A stretch of 64,000 nt of DNA from Hyphomonadaceae bacterium. GTDB taxonomy: Bacteria > Pseudomonadota > Alphaproteobacteria > Caulobacterales > Aquidulcibacteraceae. A program made the translations under genes and the position numbers. Below are positions 1 through 8,306 of the stretch, piece by piece (the stretch's first letter is position 1; every line of letters starts with the position of its first letter). The notes under the pieces were generated by a model. The model did not search any database and was not told where the DNA came from. It saw only the letters and a list, made by a program, of their open reading frames with translations. The stretch is from NCBI GenBank assembly GCA_016791365.1, contig JAEUMT010000004.1:1-64000 (forward strand), in the 5' to 3' direction.

Positions 1-124
1 TTTCCGCAGCGCGTCCGCGACGTCGAACCCTTGTCTGGAAGACGCCTGCGCGCGAATACAACGGTTGTGGGCGCGTGTATGCTAATATCCCCGTTCGGGG
101 TCTCCCCGGCAAACTGCGGTGCAT

Positions 125-141
125 GCCGGCGAGACGCCGGC
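125..141 (-). terminator. Weak hairpin downstream of the saccharopine-dehydrogenase-like gene
   Basis: A 7-bp perfect stem (GCCGGCG / CGCCGGC) with a 3-base loop lies 14 bases past the stop codon of the leftward gene. There is no clear run of T after it on the minus strand, so it is at best a weak terminator. The rest of bases 1-154 shows no convincing gene. Confidence 0.3.
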
Positions 142-154
142 GGTCCATATTGCA

Positions 155-1372
155 CTAGTTCTCGAGCTTAAACGTCAGCCCGGCTTTTTCCTGCAATCGC
201 GCGATGAGCGCATCGCCCATCGCCGCGGCTGGCGTCCAGATGCCGCCGGGGGTGGTCTGGCGGCTGGTGTCGTTCAGCGTGATCGCTGCTTCCGAGATCA
301 TCTTCGAGGTGGAGCCGTAACCTGGATCCTTGTCTCCATGGACGCTGGCGCGCAGTAAGCGGCCGTCGGCGGCCGTGCCTACATAGAGCACATCGAACAT
401 GCCGCTTTCGCGCGCCGCTTCATCCGGGCCTTCGCCAGGCTTGGGCAGCGCGAATTGCGTCAGCAGCATGCGCGTTGGCGCAAAGCCGAGCAGGGCGCGC
501 TGCATGTTCGATGCGCCAAGTGCGGACTTGGCGCGCTTTTGCCCCTGTGCGCCGCCGCCAGTCATCATCATTTCACTGTACGTAAAATCCTTGCCGTATG
601 GATATTTCGCCAGTGCGTTAGTGCGGTGCACGTTCTTCGTGTTGATCGACGCCATCACGAAGGGCGCCGCCCACGAATTGATGTCCGCGTCTTCTGTGAC
701 GACATCGCCATTGGGTTGCGGCGCTTGCCGCTCGGGCGAAAGCAAGAATGGATCGGCCATGCGCGCGCCTAAGGATGGGTCGCGCTTTGTCGCCTCCAGC
801 GTCGCCAGCATCGACGCCATCGTGCCGCCCGAGAATGTGCCTTTCATTTTGCGCACGCGGCCGCGAACATCGCGTAGCGGCTGGCCGAAGCGTGCTTGCG
901 CTTCGCGCTGCAAGAACCAGACGCCGCAATCGAACGGAATTGAATCGAAGCCGCACGAGAAGACGATGCGCGCACCGCTTTCCTTGGCGGTCTTTTCGTA
1001 TTTGGCGATCATATCCGCCATCCAGTTCGGCTCGCCGCAGAGATCGACATAGTCCGTGCCGGCCTTGGCGCACGCCGCCAGCAGGCCCTCACCGTATCGC
1101 TGGTAAGGGCCAACGGTTGTGATCACGACGCGCGCGCGGTGGGCCAAGGCGTCGAGCGCGTTGGAATCGGTTGCGCCGGCGACGATGATTGGCAGCGTGT
1201 AAGGCGCGCCGATCTCGTTGCGGACGGTTTTGAGCTTTTCCTCGTCGCGGCCGGCCATGGCCCAGCGCACCTCGCCTGCCGCGCCGTAAGCGCGCATCAG
1301 ATGCTCGGTCACCAGTTTCCCGGTGAAGCCCGTTGCACCGTAAACAACGATGTCGAATTCCTGTGCGCTCAT
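155..1372 (-). CDS. Saccharopine dehydrogenase-like / trans-acting enoyl reductase family protein
   Basis: This 405-residue protein starts with a Rossmann dinucleotide-binding strand and glycine motif (YGATGFTG, residues 11-18). It carries the CGFDSIPFD block near residue 140 that is typical of the family containing eukaryotic SCCPDH and mycobacterial trans-acting enoyl reductases. Members are NAD(P)-dependent oxidoreductases, often linked to lipid metabolism rather than lysine breakdown. The length matches the family. The ATG at 1372 is preceded by a purine-rich GGAGGCGG ribosome-binding site. It is divergent from the EamA transporter gene. The substrate cannot be inferred from the context. 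Confidence 0.85.
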   Translation of the reverse strand: MSAQEFDIVVYGATGFTGKLVTEHLMRAYGAAGEVRWAMAGRDEEKLKTVRNEIGAPYTLPIIVAGATDSNALDALAHRARVVITTVGPYQRYGEGLLAACAKAGTDYVDLCGEPNWMADMIAKYEKTAKESGARIVFSCGFDSIPFDCGVWFLQREAQARFGQPLRDVRGRVRKMKGTFSGGTMASMLATLEATKRDPSLGARMADPFLLSPERQAPQPNGDVVTEDADINSWAAPFVMASINTKNVHRTNALAKYPYGKDFTYSEMMMTGGGAQGQKRAKSALGASNMQRALLGFAPTRMLLTQFALPKPGEGPDEAARESGMFDVLYVGTAADGRLLRASVHGDKDPGYGSTSKMISEAAITLNDTSRQTTPGGIWTPAAAMGDALIARLQEKAGLTFKLEN

Positions 1373-1454
1373 AGCCGCCTCCGCCTTGAGCCCCGCCTAG
1401 CACGTTGCGGCACGGCAGGGGAGGCGCCCGTCGTTTATCGTTCGCCACCTGCGC

Positions 1455-2315
1455 GTGGCATGCTCTAAGTGCGCGCGACTCATGCCGCCACTCGCCATCG
1501 CCGCTGCCATTCTTTCGGCCGTGATCCACGCCAGCTGGAATGCTGTGCTCAAAGGCGGGACAGACCGCGTCACCGATTCCTTCTTGATCGCTGTCGGCGG
1601 GCTTGGCGCCGGTCTGCTAATCATCCTCTCTATGGGCGCGCTGCCGCCCGCGGCGTGGCCGTACGTGACGCTCACCGTCGCCATTCATCTCGCTTACTGG
1701 TTTTGTCTCTTCAAGGGCTACGACGCCGGCGACATGAGCCATGTTTACACGCTGTCGCGCGGCATGGCGCCGATCTTGGTGGCGCTGGGCGCCGCGCTCA
1801 CCGTGAGCGAGATTCCGCCGCCGCTCAAAATGTTGGGCATCGCGTTCGTTTCGATCGGCGTGTTCACGGTTGGCGCAAGTCCGCGCGCGCCATTGAAAGC
1901 GACATTGTGGGCTGGAGCGATAGGGCTCTGCATTGCGTCCTATTCTCTGGTCGACGCGCTTGGCGCGCGCGCGACGGGCAATGCTGTGCTTTTTCTCGGA
2001 TGGTCGATGGCGCTCATGTCGGCGCCGATGGCGGCCTTTGCCTTCTGGCGGCGCGGATGGTCGCGTCTGCTCAAGGACGCCGCGGTTGCGCCTTGGCGTG
2101 GGATTGGCATCGGGATCATCAGCTTCGCCGGCTACGGGCTCGTGCTTTGGGCGCAGACATTCGCGCCAATCGCGCAGGTGACGGCGCTGCGCGAAACCTC
2201 GGTCGTCTGGGGCGCGCTGATCGCCTTCGTGTTTCTGCGCGAGAGGTTGGGCGTGCGGCGTTGGCTGGGGGCGGCGATTGTCGCGGCCGGCGCTGGCTTG
2301 ATCGCCTTTGCTTGA
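1455..2315 (+). CDS. EamA (DMT superfamily) transporter
   Basis: A highly hydrophobic protein of 286 residues from the GTG at 1455, or 277 from the ATG at 1482. It has about ten predicted membrane segments arranged as two EamA repeats. The N-terminal sequence IHASWNAVLKGG and the C-terminal VVWGALIAFVFLRERLG are characteristic of drug/metabolite exporters of the inner membrane. The ATG at 1482 gives a more natural first membrane helix. The substrate is unknown. The gene lies 15 bases upstream of the first FolB-like gene and may be co-transcribed with it. Confidence 0.85.
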   Translation: MACSKCARLMPPLAIAAAILSAVIHASWNAVLKGGTDRVTDSFLIAVGGLGAGLLIILSMGALPPAAWPYVTLTVAIHLAYWFCLFKGYDAGDMSHVYTLSRGMAPILVALGAALTVSEIPPPLKMLGIAFVSIGVFTVGASPRAPLKATLWAGAIGLCIASYSLVDALGARATGNAVLFLGWSMALMSAPMAAFAFWRRGWSRLLKDAAVAPWRGIGIGIISFAGYGLVLWAQTFAPIAQVTALRETSVVWGALIAFVFLRERLGVRRWLGAAIVAAGAGLIAFA

Positions 2316-2330
2316 GTAGGTTCGCTGCCA

Positions 2331-2693
2331 ATGGCCGACCTGCAAATCATTCGTATCGACGACGCCAAGGCGCTGGTTCGCGTCGGCGTGCCCGAGCCGG
2401 AGCGTGCAACGCCGCAGGAGGTTCGCATCTCGGTGGCGATGGCGCTCAACAACCCGCCGGACTTTCCCGCGCAAGATCGCATCGGCGCGACAGTCGATTA
2501 CGATCAGATCATCCATTTCATTCGCGGCGATCTGGGTGAGCCGGCGCACTTGATCGAGACCTTGGCCGACCGTGTCGCCGGGCATTGCCTGTCGCTATCG
2601 CCGCGCGCGCTTTGGGTTGAGGTTACGGTGAAGAAGCCGTCCGTCCTGTCCGGCGATGGCTTGGTGGCTGTTACGATTCGACGTGAAGCCTAG
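2331..2693 (+). CDS. Dihydroneopterin aldolase/epimerase family protein (FolB/FolX-like), copy 1
   Basis: A 120-residue protein of the tunnelling-fold FolB/FolX family. These enzymes cleave or epimerise dihydroneopterin or its phosphates in folate and monapterin synthesis. Conserved positions are visible: the acidic residue after the first strand (GVPEPER), VDYDQI (family tyrosine), LIETLAD (family glutamate) and the C-terminal KKPSVL lysine block. It converges on a FolM-like reductase, whose stop overlaps it by 4 bases, and a second FolB-like gene follows. Two paralogues around a FolM suggest one is the aldolase (FolB) and the other a FolX-type epimerase. Which is which cannot be told from the motifs. 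Confidence 0.75.
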   Translation: MADLQIIRIDDAKALVRVGVPEPERATPQEVRISVAMALNNPPDFPAQDRIGATVDYDQIIHFIRGDLGEPAHLIETLADRVAGHCLSLSPRALWVEVTVKKPSVLSGDGLVAVTIRREA

Positions 2694-3427
2694 TCGAACA
2701 TCACGTCGCGAGCGCTTGCCACCAGATACTGACCGCCATCAACGGGAATAAGCGCGCCTGTGACATTCTCGGCTCTCGCGAGATACGCCACTGCCTCGGC
2801 GACATCTTCAACGCGCGTACCGATGCGCGTGAGGTTCTTGTTGTGAACCTCTTCAAAGTTTTTCTGATCGCCGCTGACCAGCATCAATCCGGCCGCGATA
2901 CAGTTGACGCGGATATTGGGCGCCAGCGCCATGGCCAGCGCGCCGGTGGCGTGCGCGAGGCCGGTCTTGGCGAGCGTATAAGAGAGAAAGTCCGGATTTT
3001 GGTTCAGAACTTTTTGATCTGATATGTTGGTGACGAAGCCCCGCTTCGCGCCAATCTGCTCACGAAGTTTGCGTGCGAGATAAATCGGCGCGAGTAAATT
3101 CAGCCGCAGCTGCTTTTCCGCGGCGTCGAGCGCAAAATCATTGATGGTGTCAGGCGTGAAGCTAGCCGCGCTGTTCACCAAACCCACCCAATCGCCGCGC
3201 TTGGCGAGCGCGCTCGTCATGGCGTCGATTGCGTGTTGGTCGCTGAGATCCGCGCCGAAGATCTCGGCCTTGCCACCATCGGCGCGAATGGATGCAGCAA
3301 CACCCTCGGCCCCCTCGCGAGAGCTGTTGAAATGTACGCCGACGATCCAGCCGTCGCGGGCAAGCCGTCGCGCGATGCCCGCGCCGACGCGCCGTCCCGC
3401 GCCGGTGACAAGAACAAGCCCGCTCAT
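2690..3427 (-). CDS. SDR oxidoreductase, pteridine/dihydromonapterin reductase-like (FolM type)
   Basis: A 245-residue short-chain dehydrogenase. The cofactor motif is TGAGRRVG (residues 8-15), with the double arginine after the glycine seen in PTR1/FolM pteridine reductases rather than the usual TGxxxGxG. The catalytic serine is in NISD and the Tyr-Lys pair in YTLAK. The gene overlaps the downstream end of the upstream FolB-like gene by 4 bases (3424-3427), indicating translational coupling. With two FolB-family neighbours, NADPH-dependent reduction of dihydrofolate or dihydromonapterin is the likely role. General SDR promiscuity leaves some doubt. Confidence 0.8.
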   Translation of the reverse strand: MSGLVLVTGAGRRVGAGIARRLARDGWIVGVHFNSSREGAEGVAASIRADGGKAEIFGADLSDQHAIDAMTSALAKRGDWVGLVNSAASFTPDTINDFALDAAEKQLRLNLLAPIYLARKLREQIGAKRGFVTNISDQKVLNQNPDFLSYTLAKTGLAHATGALAMALAPNIRVNCIAAGLMLVSGDQKNFEEVHNKNLTRIGTRVEDVAEAVAYLARAENVTGALIPVDGGQYLVASARDVMFD

Positions 3428-3792
3428 GTGTCGAAGTCCGCGCGCGCTACATCGTAGCTGAGACCAACGCCTTGCATCTCCGGAAAGATGTCCGGCTTCA
3501 AAAGCGTCAGCTGAACGCGGTCTGCCGGCGTGAGGTCAAAGCACGCCGCGAGAATATCGTACGCCAGTGTTTCGAGGCGTTCGGTGTGCGGGCGGTTCTC
3601 GATGTCTTTCAGAAACGCGCGCAGGGGATCGTAATTGACGTAACCGCCGTGACGTTCGCGATAGTCGCGAAAGCCAAATTGCAGAACGAGGCTGACCCGA
3701 AGCCTCTGTGCTTCGCCTTTCTCCCACGCGTGCTCGCCGATGCGTACGCTGAGTTCGGCGTCGCGCATGACGATGGAGACGGTGGAGGACAT
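3424..3792 (-). CDS. folB: Dihydroneopterin aldolase (FolB), copy 2
   Basis: A 122-residue FolB-family enzyme of pterin/folate synthesis. The family positions are clear: IGEHAWEKGEAQ (glutamate after strand 1), VNYDPL (tyrosine), ERLETLAYDI (glutamate) and LKPDIFPE (lysine). It is the first gene of a leftward two-gene operon whose second member, the FolM-like reductase, starts within its stop codon. It fits canonical FolB better than the paralogue at 2331. A FolX-type epimerase role is the alternative. Confidence 0.8.
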   Translation of the reverse strand: MSSTVSIVMRDAELSVRIGEHAWEKGEAQRLRVSLVLQFGFRDYRERHGGYVNYDPLRAFLKDIENRPHTERLETLAYDILAACFDLTPADRVQLTLLKPDIFPEMQGVGLSYDVARADFDT

Positions 3793-3852
3793 GAAGGCTA
3801 GCTACACGCCGGGCCGTTGGCGGGGCAAGCACAGCCCGTGACTCGCGTCACA

Positions 3853-3868
3853 TCGTTAGAGCTAACGA
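3853..3868. promoter_or_regulatory. Inverted repeat between folB and a small peptide gene
   Basis: A perfect inverted repeat with 7-base arms and a 2-base spacer (TCGTTAG-AG-CTAACGA) sits in the 133-bp divergent region between the folB operon and the 30-residue peptide gene. It looks like a dimeric repressor site. The regulator is unknown. Confidence 0.4.
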
Positions 3869-3925
3869 CCTACTACCTTCAACTTATCGGATCGATGGAC
3901 GGTTCGAGCAGAGATGGAGCCAGCA

Positions 3926-4018
3926 ATGACCAAGTTCTACACCCTCGTCGCGGCCTTGGCGGTTTTCGCCCCCTTCGCCTTCGCGACCTTGAACCAAGCT
4001 GCTCAGATGGTTGCCTAA
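3926..4018 (+). CDS. 30-residue hydrophobic peptide
   Basis: A very short reading frame (ATG 3926, TAA 4016-4018) encoding a 30-residue peptide with one hydrophobic stretch that could be a membrane helix or an uncleaved signal. Support comes from a good Shine-Dalgarno GGAG 6 bases before the ATG, an upstream inverted repeat at 3853-3868 and a strong factor-independent terminator at 4101-4127. The function is unknown. It resembles the many single-pass mini-proteins of alphaproteobacteria. Confidence 0.5.
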   Translation: MTKFYTLVAALAVFAPFAFATLNQAAQMVA

Positions 4019-4100
4019 CCGGGCGCTGACCTGAAAATCCCAGGCCGGAAACGGCGCAAGAAGACAGGCAGAGCATCATGAGAAGCCCAGGAATCTAAGG

Positions 4101-4127
4101 GCGCCGGTCTGACCGGCGTCCTTTTTA
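4101..4127 (+). terminator. Rho-independent terminator
   Basis: An 8-bp stem (GCGCCGGT / ACCGGCGT, one G-T pair) with a 3-base loop is followed by CCTTTTT. It lies 82 bases after the small peptide gene and ends its transcript before the radical SAM gene. Confidence 0.75.
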
Positions 4128-4177
4128 AGCGCCATAATGTTCTTGATTTGTTCTAACTTAGGATTACAATCCCATGG

Positions 4178-5251
4178 ATGAAATCCGATCCCCTGCACGG
4201 CCGGGGCGCCCGCACGAATGCGAGCGGCCGCTACGAGCGCTTTGCCCGCGAGGCCTTTGATGACGGCTGGATTGGGGAAGATGGAGCCGCCAGGCTGGAG
4301 ACGATCGTCACGCCTGAGTTGGCAAAGACAATCATCTCAACCAACCGAAGCCCCGACATCTCCTTTGATCAATCGATCAACCCGTATCGCGGCTGCGAGC
4401 ATGGCTGCGTCTATTGCTACGCGCGTCCGAACCACGCCTATGTCGGCCTCTCGCCGGGCATCGATTTTGAGACCAAATTGTTCGTGAAAGCCAACGCCGT
4501 TGAGCTTCTCGAACGCGAATTCGCAAAGCCGACATACAAGCCAAAGACGATCATGCTCGGCGGAGTGACCGATATCTATCAGCCAATCGAGCGGGGCTAC
4601 GGCATCACGCGCGGTTTGCTTGAGACGATGGAGCGCTGGCGCCATCCTGTTGCGCTGATCACAAAATCGCAGTTGGTTGTTCGTGATATCGATATTCTGG
4701 CGCGCCTTGCCGAGCGTGGATTAGCCAAGGCCGCTATTTCCGTGACGTCGTTGGAGCGGCGCCTTGCGCGCACCATGGAGCCTCGTGCGGCAGCGCCGCA
4801 TCGGCGTATCGAAGCCATTCGCATGCTTGCCGAAGCCGGCATTCCCGTAACCGCCATGGTGGCGCCCATTGTGCCGGCGATCAACGACAGTGAAATCGAC
4901 TCTATTCTGGAAGAGTGCGCGAAGGCCGGCGCAAGCTCCGCCGGCTACGTGGTGCTGAGGCTGCCGCTTGAGATCAAGGACCTGTTCCAGGAATGGCTCC
5001 GCACGCACTTTCCCGACCGCGCGACGCGGGTGATGACCTTGGTTCGCCAGATGCGTAACGGCCGCGACTACGATCCGGAGTGGGGCAAACGTCAGAAGGG
5101 CGAGGGGCCCTACGCCAAGCTCATCGGTGACCGCTTCTCGGCCGCATGCCGACGGTTCGGCTTGGATAAGCCAAGGCTGGCGCTCGATCACACGCAATTT
5201 CGCCGCCCGCTGGACCTCGACGGTCAGGCGGACCTCTTCGCCCCGGAGTAG
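4178..5251 (+). CDS. PA0069-family radical SAM protein
   Basis: A 357-residue radical SAM protein. The [4Fe-4S] cluster motif is CxxxCxxC at residues 73, 77 and 80 (RGCEHGCVYCYARP). This is the variant used by the spore photoproduct lyase-like / PA0069 / Rv2578c group. HGRG and YERFA at the N-terminus are also typical of that group. The physiological substrate is unknown, and proteins of this type are often guessed to be nucleic-acid repair enzymes. A second ATG at 4174 is in another frame. The gene appears monocistronic. Confidence 0.85.
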   Translation: MKSDPLHGRGARTNASGRYERFAREAFDDGWIGEDGAARLETIVTPELAKTIISTNRSPDISFDQSINPYRGCEHGCVYCYARPNHAYVGLSPGIDFETKLFVKANAVELLEREFAKPTYKPKTIMLGGVTDIYQPIERGYGITRGLLETMERWRHPVALITKSQLVVRDIDILARLAERGLAKAAISVTSLERRLARTMEPRAAAPHRRIEAIRMLAEAGIPVTAMVAPIVPAINDSEIDSILEECAKAGASSAGYVVLRLPLEIKDLFQEWLRTHFPDRATRVMTLVRQMRNGRDYDPEWGKRQKGEGPYAKLIGDRFSAACRRFGLDKPRLALDHTQFRRPLDLDGQADLFAPE

Positions 5252-5302
5252 CGCCGCGTCCGCGCCCAGTCTAAGACACCTCCGAGGGCAGGAGACGTAC
5301 CT

Positions 5303-6223
5303 ATGCGCACAGATGGCCAACGCCGTTCCGACAATTTCGAAGATCGCGGTCGCGGCAGCGGCGGCGGCATGGGCGGCGGCGGATTGCCGGGCGGCGTCCT
5401 GTTCGCGATCCTGCGGCGCATCGGCTTTCGCGGCATTCTGATCGTCGGCGTCCTTGGCGCGATCGTTTGGTTTGGCTTTCCGCAATTCCGCGCGCCGATC
5501 CTGCAATTGCTCGGCATTGGCGGCGGCGGCGGCGAGGTTGCGCAAGGCGAAGGCACGGTGTGCGACAGCTCAACGGGCGCCACGCAAGCGTGTGACTTCT
5601 CGCGCGTCATCCTGGGTTCAACCGAGGATGTCTGGGGGCAGCAATTCCAGCAGGGCCGCCTCCCGCGTTACAACAACCAGCAGCCGGGCGCGTACCAGAA
5701 CCCAACGCTCGTTGTGTACTCAGGCGGCGTCGCCACCGAAGGCTGCGGCAGCGCCAGCTCCGATGTCGGCCCGTTCTACTGCCCGGGCGACCGCAAGCTT
5801 TATGTCGATCCGAGCTTCTATGAAGTGATGGAGAGCCGTTTGCGCGCGCCGGGAGATTTCGCGCAGGCTTACGTCATCGCACACGAAGTTGGTCACCACG
5901 TCCAGAATCTGATCGGCGCGACACAAGTTCAGGTGCAAGGCGAGTCGCAGAACCAGACGTCCGTGCGCGTTGAGTTGCAGGCCGATTGCTTTGCCGGCGT
6001 CTGGGGGCACACGGCGCGCGCGACGCTCGCCATCGATGACGCCGACTTGCGCGAAGCGCTGAATGCCGCGCACGCGATCGGTGATGACGCCTTGGGTCAT
6101 CAGAACGAAAGCCAGTTCACGCACGGCTCGAGCGCCCAGCGTATGGCCTGGTTCCGTCGCGGCTTCGATAGCGGCGATGCGCGCCAGTGCGATACGTTCA
6201 ACGTATCAGCGAGCCAGCTTTGA
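5303..6223 (+). CDS. Neutral zinc metallopeptidase (YpfJ/KPN_02809 family)
   Basis: A 306-residue membrane-anchored metallopeptidase. A glycine-rich start is followed by one membrane helix at about residues 42-60. The zinc site HEVGHH begins at His194, with Glu195 as catalytic base. Length and the ELQADCFAG block downstream match the family. The catalytic domain probably faces the periplasm. The start has a strong GGAGACG site 7-8 bases upstream. The substrate is unknown. Confidence 0.85.
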   Translation: MRTDGQRRSDNFEDRGRGSGGGMGGGGLPGGVLFAILRRIGFRGILIVGVLGAIVWFGFPQFRAPILQLLGIGGGGGEVAQGEGTVCDSSTGATQACDFSRVILGSTEDVWGQQFQQGRLPRYNNQQPGAYQNPTLVVYSGGVATEGCGSASSDVGPFYCPGDRKLYVDPSFYEVMESRLRAPGDFAQAYVIAHEVGHHVQNLIGATQVQVQGESQNQTSVRVELQADCFAGVWGHTARATLAIDDADLREALNAAHAIGDDALGHQNESQFTHGSSAQRMAWFRRGFDSGDARQCDTFNVSASQL

Positions 6224-6238
6224 CACTGATTGGGAGCC

Positions 6239-7129
6239 TTAGGGCTCCCAATCGGCCGCCTGGTCGATGAGGAATTGGCGGAACGCGGCGATGCGCTTCG
6301 AGCGCTTTAGGTCGCTCGGATAGATGAAATAAACTTCGAAGCTTGGGCCCTGCAGGTTGGGCAGCACCTTCACGAGGTTCGGGTTTTCGCGCGCCATATA
6401 GTCCGGCGCGCTGCCGATGCCGAAGCCTGACTCAACCGCGCGCAGCATGCCGTACACGTTGTTGATCTCAAGCAGCGGCGGCCGCGGCTTTGCATCTTCG
6501 CGGCCGGCGCGCTGCGCCCAATCAAGCTCACGCATCGGCGTCGGAACGCCGGCCTGATACGCGATGATGCGGTGGTTGTCGAGATCCTCGACGTTCTTCG
6601 GCGTGCCGTGGCGCTGTAGATAAGCGGCCGACGCATAGAGGCTGACGCGCACTTCCAGCAGCTTGCGCTGGATTAAGTCGGCGTGTGTCGCGGCCCAGAG
6701 ACGGATCGCGCACTCCGCTTCGAGTTTCAAAAGGTCATACTCGCGATCGTCGAGCATGATCTGCAAGCGCGTCTCGGGATAGGTGTCCGCGAACGCGCCC
6801 AGGCGCGGGGCGAGCCAGGTTGAACCAAAAGCGACAGGCGCGGTCACTTTGAGGTCGCCGATGACCTTCTCGCGCGCGTCCTTCAGCGTCGATTCCGCGA
6901 TCACGGCGGCGCCAGCCATTTCTCGCGTGAATTCGCGCAGCGCCATGCCTGGGCCGGTGAGCAACAGCCCGCGTGCGTGACGCTGGAACAGCGGCACGCC
7001 CATGTCGCTTTCAAGCGCGGCGATCTGGCGGCTGACGGAAGATTGGCTGACGCCAAGCTTTTCAGCGGCTGCGGTCAGGCTGCCGGTCTCGGCCGCGAAG
7101 TGAAAGGTCTTGAGCTTGTCCCAGTCCAT
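6239..7129 (-). CDS. LysR-family transcriptional regulator
   Basis: A 296-residue regulator starting at the ATG at 7129. A longer frame to 7255 exists, but it would overlap the divergent MscS gene and lacks LysR-like sequence. The N-terminal winged helix (GSLTAAAEKLGVSQSSVSRQ) is followed by the dimer helix and the substrate-binding domain. It is transcribed away from an mscS-type channel gene across a 103-bp region that contains a 12-bp palindrome (7170-7181), so autoregulation and control of the channel gene are plausible. Confidence 0.88.
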   Translation of the reverse strand: MDWDKLKTFHFAAETGSLTAAAEKLGVSQSSVSRQIAALESDMGVPLFQRHARGLLLTGPGMALREFTREMAGAAVIAESTLKDAREKVIGDLKVTAPVAFGSTWLAPRLGAFADTYPETRLQIMLDDREYDLLKLEAECAIRLWAATHADLIQRKLLEVRVSLYASAAYLQRHGTPKNVEDLDNHRIIAYQAGVPTPMRELDWAQRAGREDAKPRPPLLEINNVYGMLRAVESGFGIGSAPDYMARENPNLVKVLPNLQGPSFEVYFIYPSDLKRSKRIAAFRQFLIDQAADWEP

Positions 7130-7169
7130 GAAGGCCCCGCAGAAACCTCTCGCTCGCGGCTTCTTGGCT

Positions 7170-7181
7170 TGCAATATTGCA
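7170..7181. promoter_or_regulatory. Candidate LysR-box palindrome
   Basis: A perfect 12-base palindrome (TGCAATATTGCA). With the preceding T it meets the T-N11-A form of LysR operators (T7169, A7181). It lies between the divergent LysR and MscS genes. Confidence 0.45.
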
Positions 7182-7232
7182 TAGCTCGGCAAGCGGGTCG
7201 ATAGAGAAGGCTGGCGCGCCAGGGAATTTCGT

Positions 7233-8255
7233 ATGTTCGACGGCCTGCAGGGCATCTCTCATATCGTGCTCTTCCGTCTCGGCGTCTCCGAGGTGACGGT
7301 CGGCGGCGTCGGCGGCGCCGTGTTCGTATTGTTCATGTTCATGGCGACCGCCTGGATCGTCGGGACGATGCTGAAGCGGCTGCGCTATCGCACCGAGCCT
7401 GGCAACGCGGCGCTCTACATTGCTGAAAAGGTGTTAAGCTACGGCCTTGTGATCGTCGGCGTCATCGCCGGCCTCTCCGCGCTGGGTATTGATCTCACAT
7501 CCCTGGCTGTCTTTGCCGGCGGTCTCGGCATCGGCCTTGGGCTTGGATTGCAGGGGATCATCAAGGAATTTGTTTCTGGTCTGACATTGGTCTTCGATCG
7601 CGCCGTGCAGATCGGCGACTATGTGGAGATGCATGACGGCACGCGCGGCGTCGTGCAGGAAATCGGCCCGAGAGCGACGCGGGTGCGCAACAACGACAAC
7701 GTCTATCTGCTCATTCCCAATTCAAAGTTGATCGAAAACACCATGATCAATTGGACGCGGCGCGGTGAAACCCGTCGCATCCACGTGCCGTTTCAAGTTG
7801 CGATTGGCGCGGACAAAGAGAGAGTGCGCGAATGCGTGCTGGCGGCCGCGCGCGAGGTGCCGTTCACATTGCCCGACACCGATACGCATCGCTCGCAGGT
7901 CTGGCTTGTCGGTTACGGCGATAGCGCGTTGAAGTTTGAACTGATCGTCTGGCCGACGTTGGAAGCGGTGAAGCGGCCGAAAGCAATGAACGCCGCCTAC
8001 ACTTGGGCGATCGATGACGCTCTGCGCGGCGCCGGCATCGAGATCCCGTATCCGCAGCGCGATGTGCGACTGCGCGCGTTCTTTGGCGAAGAGGGCGATG
8101 ATGCGTTGGATGCGCTAAATCTCCGGGCGTCCAAGCACGCCGCGCCGCAGGCGCCTTCGACATCGGTCAACGACGCAGCCGATGACCTGCTTCGGCCGGA
8201 GCTTGAACCAGACGTGGAAAACCCGCCGCCGCCCGCGCACCAGCAAAAATCTTAG
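7233..8255 (+). CDS. Mechanosensitive channel, MscS family
   Basis: A 340-residue small-conductance mechanosensitive channel. There are two to three membrane segments in the first 110 residues. The pore helix is rich in Gly/Ala (FAGGLGIGLGLGLQGI), followed by the conserved GLTLVFDRAVQIGDYVE turn into the cytoplasmic beta domain. A disordered, acidic and proline-rich tail of about 60 residues follows the usual end of the fold. It protects against hypo-osmotic shock by opening under membrane tension. It is divergent from a LysR regulator. Confidence 0.9.
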   Translation: MFDGLQGISHIVLFRLGVSEVTVGGVGGAVFVLFMFMATAWIVGTMLKRLRYRTEPGNAALYIAEKVLSYGLVIVGVIAGLSALGIDLTSLAVFAGGLGIGLGLGLQGIIKEFVSGLTLVFDRAVQIGDYVEMHDGTRGVVQEIGPRATRVRNNDNVYLLIPNSKLIENTMINWTRRGETRRIHVPFQVAIGADKERVRECVLAAAREVPFTLPDTDTHRSQVWLVGYGDSALKFELIVWPTLEAVKRPKAMNAAYTWAIDDALRGAGIEIPYPQRDVRLRAFFGEEGDDALDALNLRASKHAAPQAPSTSVNDAADDLLRPELEPDVENPPPPAHQQKS

Positions 8256-8295
8256 CACCTAGGTACTTGTCAAAAATAGCTTTTCAGACATACTA

Positions 8296-8306
8296 CATAC
8301 AGTATG
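8296..8306. promoter_or_regulatory. Candidate GntR operator overlapping its own start codon
   Basis: A perfect 11-base palindrome CATAC-A-GTATG whose last three bases are the ATG of the GntR gene. A wider repeat CATACT-N6-AGTATG (8289-8306) shares the same right arm. No Shine-Dalgarno sequence precedes the ATG, so the transcript may be leaderless. Binding here would block transcription or start-codon access directly. Confidence 0.5.

Noticed and set aside
1617-2585. A long leftward frame opposite the EamA and FolB-like genes
   Set aside because: Arg/His-rich composition without domains, fully overlapped by two recognisable genes; typical antisense shadow of G+C-rich coding DNA.
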